Assembly: GCA_934746715.1 (NCBI GenBank)
Contig: CAKVFI010000001.1
Span: forward strand, 1 to 64,000
DNA from: an uncultured Clostridia bacterium
GTDB lineage: Bacteria > Bacillota > Clostridia > Christensenellales > UBA1242
Length of the DNA: 64,000 bases
Direction: 5' to 3'
Shown here: piece after piece, positions 60,174 through 64,000 of the stretch
Layout of the letters: every line of letters begins with the position of its first letter
How positions within the stretch are numbered: the first letter of the stretch is position 1
The notes under the pieces: generated by a model
What the model was told of the DNA's origin: nothing
The model's input: only the letters and a program-made list of their open reading frames with translations
The model's database searches: none
Made by a program: the position numbers and the translations under genes

Positions 60174-61257
60174 TAATTTGCCCTGTAACTGTTAATATTG
60201 TGTAAGCGTACAATTTGTCTGCCACCAATTGAGTGGTTTGTTGAGTGTCGACAACTGCAAAGTTTGGTTTTAGTTGTTGTTCTGCCCTTGTTTGGCTTAA
60301 ATCAAGCAAATTTTGTTTTTCTTCTTCCAAATCGTGTGTGATTTCGGTTGGAATCAACTCATAAAAGCAATTAACTTTGCGCTTTAACGGCACAAGTCCG
60401 CTTATAATTTCATTATAACTAACATTTTCAAAAAGAGCAAATGAATTTTTGTTTTTGCCAAAAAATATGTGTTTGTTAAAAAGTGAATAATCATAACATA
60501 TTTGGCTTTTGCCAGAGCGCACCAAAACTGTTTCTGTTTTGGCAATTTGTGCTGTGCCAACAACAAACATTTTTGCTTCAATTTCTGCCATTGGTTTTAC
60601 GCTGATTTTGTTGCCAGATTTATCCAAATTAAAAGGCAAAATAAGGTCATCACCTGCGTTGACATAATCGCCAACCTTAATGTTTGTTGTGCCAGTGATT
60701 AAATTGATTTTTGTGATTATCCCATTAAACTTTGCTTTGATTGGCTCAAAAGTTGTGGCGTTGTAAACCAATTTTTCGCTTAAATTAATCACTATTGCCG
60801 TGCCTTGTTTGATAACAGAAACTTGGGCGATTTTATCGTAATTTTCTAGCAAAATTGTTTCAATTTCCTTGGCGGATTTCACATTTAATTTGCCAATTTT
60901 AACACCATTTTGGTTTAACACTTGCAAAACATCATTTTGAGTTAAATCCTTTGTGCCAAAAATGCAAATTTGCCAAATGTAGTTGTTTGAAAACAAGTAA
61001 AACACACAACCAACAAAAATGGCAATTACAAGCCCCAAATTTGCTAAAATCAACTTTGGCAAGCGCTTAAAAAAACTTGGCGTTTGTTTGATTTTGAAAT
61101 TTGCAATGTATTTTTGCGCCTTTTTTACTTGACCATCCAACAACTCAAAAGTTATGTGATTGTGGCTATCTCTGTTAACATTTTTTAGCACAATCTTTTT
61201 GTTGTAAAGTGTTTTTAAAAGGTTGTCGATATTGTAACCTGTTAAGTCATATTTCAT
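60166..61257 (-). CDS. yqfD: Sporulation protein YqfD-like
   Basis: 363 residues. A soluble N-terminal part (LTGYNIDNLLKTLYNKKI), one membrane helix at about 80-105 (LILANLGLVIAIFVGCVFYLF) and a large extracytoplasmic region. This is the architecture of YqfD, a mother-cell sporulation protein in Bacillus. ATG 61257 has GGTGGTGG before it and overlaps the yqfC stop. It overlaps the ybeY-era start by eight bases. phoH and yqfF, normally next, are absent. Whether this organism forms spores is not shown. Confidence 0.88.
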   Translation of the reverse strand: MKYDLTGYNIDNLLKTLYNKKIVLKNVNRDSHNHITFELLDGQVKKAQKYIANFKIKQTPSFFKRLPKLILANLGLVIAIFVGCVFYLFSNNYIWQICIFGTKDLTQNDVLQVLNQNGVKIGKLNVKSAKEIETILLENYDKIAQVSVIKQGTAIVINLSEKLVYNATTFEPIKAKFNGIITKINLITGTTNIKVGDYVNAGDDLILPFNLDKSGNKISVKPMAEIEAKMFVVGTAQIAKTETVLVRSGKSQICYDYSLFNKHIFFGKNKNSFALFENVSYNEIISGLVPLKRKVNCFYELIPTEITHDLEEEKQNLLDLSQTRAEQQLKPNFAVVDTQQTTQLVADKLYAYTILTVTGQIND

Positions 61258-61508
61258 TTTGCCACCACCGACTGTATTTGCCCAGTTATTATGCATGTAG
61301 ATTTGTCCAAATACTTAACCTTTAACTCCACTCCGCCAACAGTTAAAATTTGTTTTTTCAACTGAAACTGCATTTCATTTTCTGCAAAACCCAACACCGC
61401 CTTAATGCCTTCGATATACAAGCTATTTCCTCCAAGGTTAACAATTCTGTAAATCGAAGAAGCCCCAGTACTTTCCATTAACTTTTCAATTTCGCCCATT
61501 AAACTCAT
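61254..61508 (-). CDS. yqfC: Sporulation protein YqfC-like
   Basis: 84 residues; VNLGGNSLYIEGIKAVLGFAENEMQFQLKKQILTVGGVELKVKYLDKSTCIITGQI is the YqfC family pattern (beta-rich, YabP-like). It is a short forespore/mother-cell protein in spore formers and is always next to yqfD. A second ATG at about 61499 is possible. No strong vegetative promoter is seen upstream; CATATATTT at about 61511-61519 (minus strand) resembles a sporulation-sigma -10 but is too weak to call. Confidence 0.85.
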   Translation of the reverse strand: MSLMGEIEKLMESTGASSIYRIVNLGGNSLYIEGIKAVLGFAENEMQFQLKKQILTVGGVELKVKYLDKSTCIITGQIQSVVAK

Positions 61509-61577
61509 ATATAAATATATGAAAAAAGCCCATTAAAAATGCTTTTAAAACATACAAAAACAATTTACATATCGAAA

Positions 61578-61616
61578 CAAAAAAAGGGAAACAACTTTAA
61601 GTTAGATTCCCCTTGT
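61578..61616 (-). terminator. Terminator of the ABC-F gene
   Basis: Minus strand: AAGGGGAA pairs with TTTCCCTT across a loop that itself contains AACTT/AAGTT; followed by TTTTTTT. Confidence 0.8.
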
Positions 61617-61641
61617 TTTTTATTTAATTAAAGCATTTTTG

Positions 61642-63225
61642 TTATTTGTTGCGCATTTGTGTGTCAACATATGTTTCGTAATCAATTTCCTTGTCGTATT
61701 CAAGGGTTTTGTTGATGCGGATAATGCGATTTGCAACAGTTGACATAATTTCTTCATCGTGTGTGGCAAAAATCATGCAACCTTCAAATCTTTCCATGCC
61801 CTTGTTGAGAGCTGTGATTGATTCCAAATCCAAATGGTTGGTTGGTTCGTCCAAAAGCAAGAAATTGCCAGATTGAAGCATCATGCGAGCCATCATGCAG
61901 CGAACTTTTTCACCACCCGACAAAACTTTGGCTTTCTTTTCTGCTTCTTCCCCGCTAAACAACATTCTGCCCAACCAGCTGCGAAGGAAAGTTGCGTCAG
62001 TTTCTTTGGTGTATTGACCAATCCATTCAACCAAACTTAAATCGCAATTTTCAAAATAACTGTTGTTGTTTTGAGGGAGATATGTTGGAGTGATTGTTTT
62101 GCCCCATTTTACTTCGCCTTTGTAGTTAGTGTCCTTGCCTGCCAAAATGTCCATAAGCGCAGTTACAACATTGCTGTTGTCGCTCATAATAGCAATTTTG
62201 TTGCCCGGGCGCACTGTGAATGAAACATTTTCAAAAATGCCCGGCTTTGTGAGTTTGTTTACAAACAAAATGTCGTTGCCAATGCGTTGGTCAAACTTAA
62301 AGTCAATGTAAGGATATTTACGGCTGCTTGGTTTGATGTCTTCAATTGTCAAGCGCTCCAACTCCTTTTTGCGGCTGGTGGCTTGCTTTGATTTTGATGC
62401 ATTTGCGCTAAAACGAGCAATAAATTCTTGCAACTCTTTGGCGCGTTGCTCTGCCTTTTTGTTTAAATCCTTTTGTTGTTTTAATGCAAGTTGGCTGGAC
62501 TCATACCAAAAATCGTAGTTACCCAAATACAAGTTAATTTTGCCATAGTCAATATCACAAATATGTGTGCACACTTTGTTTAAAAAGTGGCGGTTGTGGC
62601 TGACAATGATGATTGTGTTTTCAAAGTTTAAAATAAAGTCTTCCAACCAGCGAATGGTTTTTACGTCCAAGTTGTTTGTTGGTTCGTCCAAAATAAGGTT
62701 GTCTGGATTGCTGAACAATGCTTGTGCAAGTAATACTTTAACTTTGATTTTGCTGTCCACATTTGCCATAAGTTCGTTATGCAACTCTTGTGGAATATCA
62801 AGTGAGTTTAAAAGTTTTTGAGCATCACTTTCTGCATCCCAACCGTTAAGTTCGGCAAATTCTGCTTGCAATTCTGCCAAGCGGTTACCATCTTCTTCAG
62901 TAAAATCGGTTTTTGCGTAGTACATTTCTTGCTCGTCCATCAACTCAACCAAGCGTTTGTGCCCCATAAGCACGGTGCGCAAAACTGTGTAATCGTTATA
63001 TTTTTCCTGATTTTGTTCCAAAACAGATAGTCTTTCCTTTGGTGGAATGATAACTTCGCCTTTGTTTGGTTCAAGTTCACCAGAAAGCACTTTCATAAAT
63101 GTTGATTTGCCCGCTCCATTTGCGCCAATAACACCATAGCAGTTGCCTTTTGTGAACTTTAAATTTACTTCATCAAACAATTTTCTACTGCCGAACTGAA
63201 CGGCAACATTATTTACTGTAATCAA
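61642..63225 (-). CDS. ABC-F family ATPase (YbiT/EttA-like)
   Basis: 527 residues with two ATP-binding cassettes and no membrane segments: Walker A GANGAGKST (about 36-44), signature and Walker B NLILDEPTNNLD in the first; LSGGEKVRCMMARMM and FLLLDEPTNHLD in the second. The linker is rich in K and E and includes a P-site tRNA-interaction-like region. ABC-F proteins bind the ribosome and relieve stalls or resist antibiotics; without a phylogeny the subtype is not resolved. Start ATG 63225 has AAGGAG. Confidence 0.93.
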   Translation of the reverse strand: MITVNNVAVQFGSRKLFDEVNLKFTKGNCYGVIGANGAGKSTFMKVLSGELEPNKGEVIIPPKERLSVLEQNQEKYNDYTVLRTVLMGHKRLVELMDEQEMYYAKTDFTEEDGNRLAELQAEFAELNGWDAESDAQKLLNSLDIPQELHNELMANVDSKIKVKVLLAQALFSNPDNLILDEPTNNLDVKTIRWLEDFILNFENTIIIVSHNRHFLNKVCTHICDIDYGKINLYLGNYDFWYESSQLALKQQKDLNKKAEQRAKELQEFIARFSANASKSKQATSRKKELERLTIEDIKPSSRKYPYIDFKFDQRIGNDILFVNKLTKPGIFENVSFTVRPGNKIAIMSDNSNVVTALMDILAGKDTNYKGEVKWGKTITPTYLPQNNNSYFENCDLSLVEWIGQYTKETDATFLRSWLGRMLFSGEEAEKKAKVLSGGEKVRCMMARMMLQSGNFLLLDEPTNHLDLESITALNKGMERFEGCMIFATHDEEIMSTVANRIIRINKTLEYDKEIDYETYVDTQMRNK

Positions 63226-63286
63226 AATATGCTCCTTAAAAATTTTATTTCGACTTTAATTTAACACAAAAACAAGTTTAAAGCAA

Positions 63287-63324
63287 CAAAAAACTTGCAA
63301 AAACTTTAAGTTAATGCAAGTTTA
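63287..63324 (-). terminator. Terminator of the PAP2 gene
   Basis: Minus strand: AAACTTGCA pairs with TGCAAGTTT over nine bp with a long loop, then TTTTTT; it follows the PAP2 stop. Confidence 0.75.
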
Positions 63325-63328
63325 AAAT

Positions 63329-63973
63329 TTAAGTTTGATTAACCAATTGCTTTGCAGGCTTGAATTTAAACAACAATTTGCCAAGTTGTTTGCCAAAGTA
63401 CAAAGCCACATAACCAAACAACCAGCCAGCCAAAACATCGCTTGCGTAATGCACGTTTAAATATATTCTACTCACGCCAACCAACGCAATGATAAGTGAA
63501 AGCACAATTGTTAAAATGATTTTGCAAGCAAGGTTATCAAATTTGCGATTTGCAAAATAAATAAGCAAACCATAAAAAGCAAGGCTAACCATTGCGTGTG
63601 CACTTGGAAAACTGTAACCTACTTCACTAACAAGCATTGTTGTTGGGCGCGCCCTTTGAACAAGAAATTTAAAAATCAAATTCAACAAAACAGCAACAAC
63701 TGTGCCAGTCATACAAGTGGTGCCAATGCGTTTGTCTTTTGCGTAAATTGTGAAAAGCCCACCAACAAGCAACAAAACCCACCACTCACCAAAAAATGTG
63801 AAAAACTTGAAAAAGTTTGTTGCAAATTTTGATTGATGATTGTAAAAATATGTGTTCAACTTGTCCATTTGAAATTGATAGCCAAATTTGACCATAAAAA
63901 GCATGGCAACAAACAAGCACAAACTTAAAAGTGCTGAACCCATAAAAATGTATTGTTTGGTTTTGTATTTCAT
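63329..63973 (-). CDS. PAP2-family membrane phosphatase
   Basis: A 214-residue integral membrane protein with about six helices. All three phosphatase motifs are present: KFLVQRARP, FPSAHAM and SRIYLNVHYASDVLAG. Such enzymes remove phosphate from undecaprenyl pyrophosphate or phosphatidic-acid type lipids. It may recycle the cell-wall carrier lipid. AAAGGATGTTAAGTT precedes ATG 63973. The upstream partner, if any, lies beyond the window. Confidence 0.93.
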   Translation of the reverse strand: MKYKTKQYIFMGSALLSLCLFVAMLFMVKFGYQFQMDKLNTYFYNHQSKFATNFFKFFTFFGEWWVLLLVGGLFTIYAKDKRIGTTCMTGTVVAVLLNLIFKFLVQRARPTTMLVSEVGYSFPSAHAMVSLAFYGLLIYFANRKFDNLACKIILTIVLSLIIALVGVSRIYLNVHYASDVLAGWLFGYVALYFGKQLGKLLFKFKPAKQLVNQT

Positions 63974-64000
63974 AACTTAACATCCTTTTTGTTTTAATTG

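Noticed and set aside
61509..61530. Sporulation-sigma promoter before yqfC
   Set aside because: A CATATATTT element lies in place of a -10, but no convincing -35 is seen at the right spacing.
1..64000. CRISPR arrays, prophage, transposases, toxin-antitoxin or known defence islands
   Set aside because: None recognised. There are no regularly spaced repeats, no integrase or transposase genes, and no recognisable defence domains. The accessory region at 45.6-53.8 kb has unknown genes but no diagnostic defence motif.

Overview
The window comes from an AT-rich, low-GC Gram-positive bacterium. It is most likely an uncultured, probably gut-associated member of the Clostridia with a compact genome. 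Three things support this: the gene families (YlbJ, YqfC, YqfD, DUF4364, RbgA, PcrA, YlxM, HslUV, TrmFO, MtaB), the gene order, and strong AGGAG ribosome sites. TGA is used as stop and TGG as Trp, so the code is the standard bacterial one. The exact lineage is inference; no 16S gene is present. Nearly all genes lie on the minus strand and are read here from high to low coordinates.

Layout from the right edge: a PAP2 phosphatase and an ABC-F ATPase (61.6-64 kb); yqfC-yqfD-[ybeY::era fusion]-yqzL-recO (57.9-61.5 kb); a WG-repeat protein and pyruvate phosphate dikinase ppdK (53.8-57.8 kb), followed by two relic copies of the ppdK tail; a lipoprotein; tRNA-Cys and tRNA-Leu (plus strand); an AbrB-type regulator, ABC exporter, ADP-ribosylglycohydrolase and small partner operon (48.1-51.9 kb); a plus-strand pair of an unknown protein and an ASCH protein; DUF4364; ylbJ; then patatin-pta-ackA-rpmF-methyltransferase-plsX-rnc (38.1-44.5 kb); rpoZ-priA-def-fmt-rlmN (33-37.9 kb); rpe-rsmE-mtaB-HIT and rpsU (29-32.4 kb); pcrA-ligA; smc-ftsY-ylxM-ffh (18.2-24.4 kb); rpsP-khpA and rimM-trmD-rbgA-(HELIH protein)-rnhB-yraN with two membrane genes (10.7-15.9 kb); rplS; a Nudix gene; and comM-dprA-topA-trmFO-hslV-hslU-tcdA-trxA (0.6-9.5 kb).

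Functionally this is core information processing: ribosome assembly, protein targeting, chromosome organisation, DNA repair, and tRNA/rRNA modification, with acetate and phosphate metabolism. Its order follows the Bacillus/Clostridium ribosome-assembly and replication superoperons, but many usual members are missing (gmk, coaBC, rsmB, prpC-prkC-rsgA, acpP-fab, yceD, phoH, yqfF, dgkA, cdd, xerC, codY). Small genes of unknown function occupy some of the gaps.

Points that deserve attention: the end-to-end YbeY-Era fusion; a methyltransferase whose N-terminus is put out of frame by one extra base in an A7 run; two relics of a ppdK C-terminus beside the intact gene; a perfect GAAC-N4-GTTC (LexA-type) box before comM; promoters embedded in the preceding terminators; and two promoters placed so that the start codon is the predicted transcription start (leaderless mRNA). 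No CRISPR array, phage, transposase or complete new defence island is seen. The most accessory-looking stretch is 45.6-53.8 kb.
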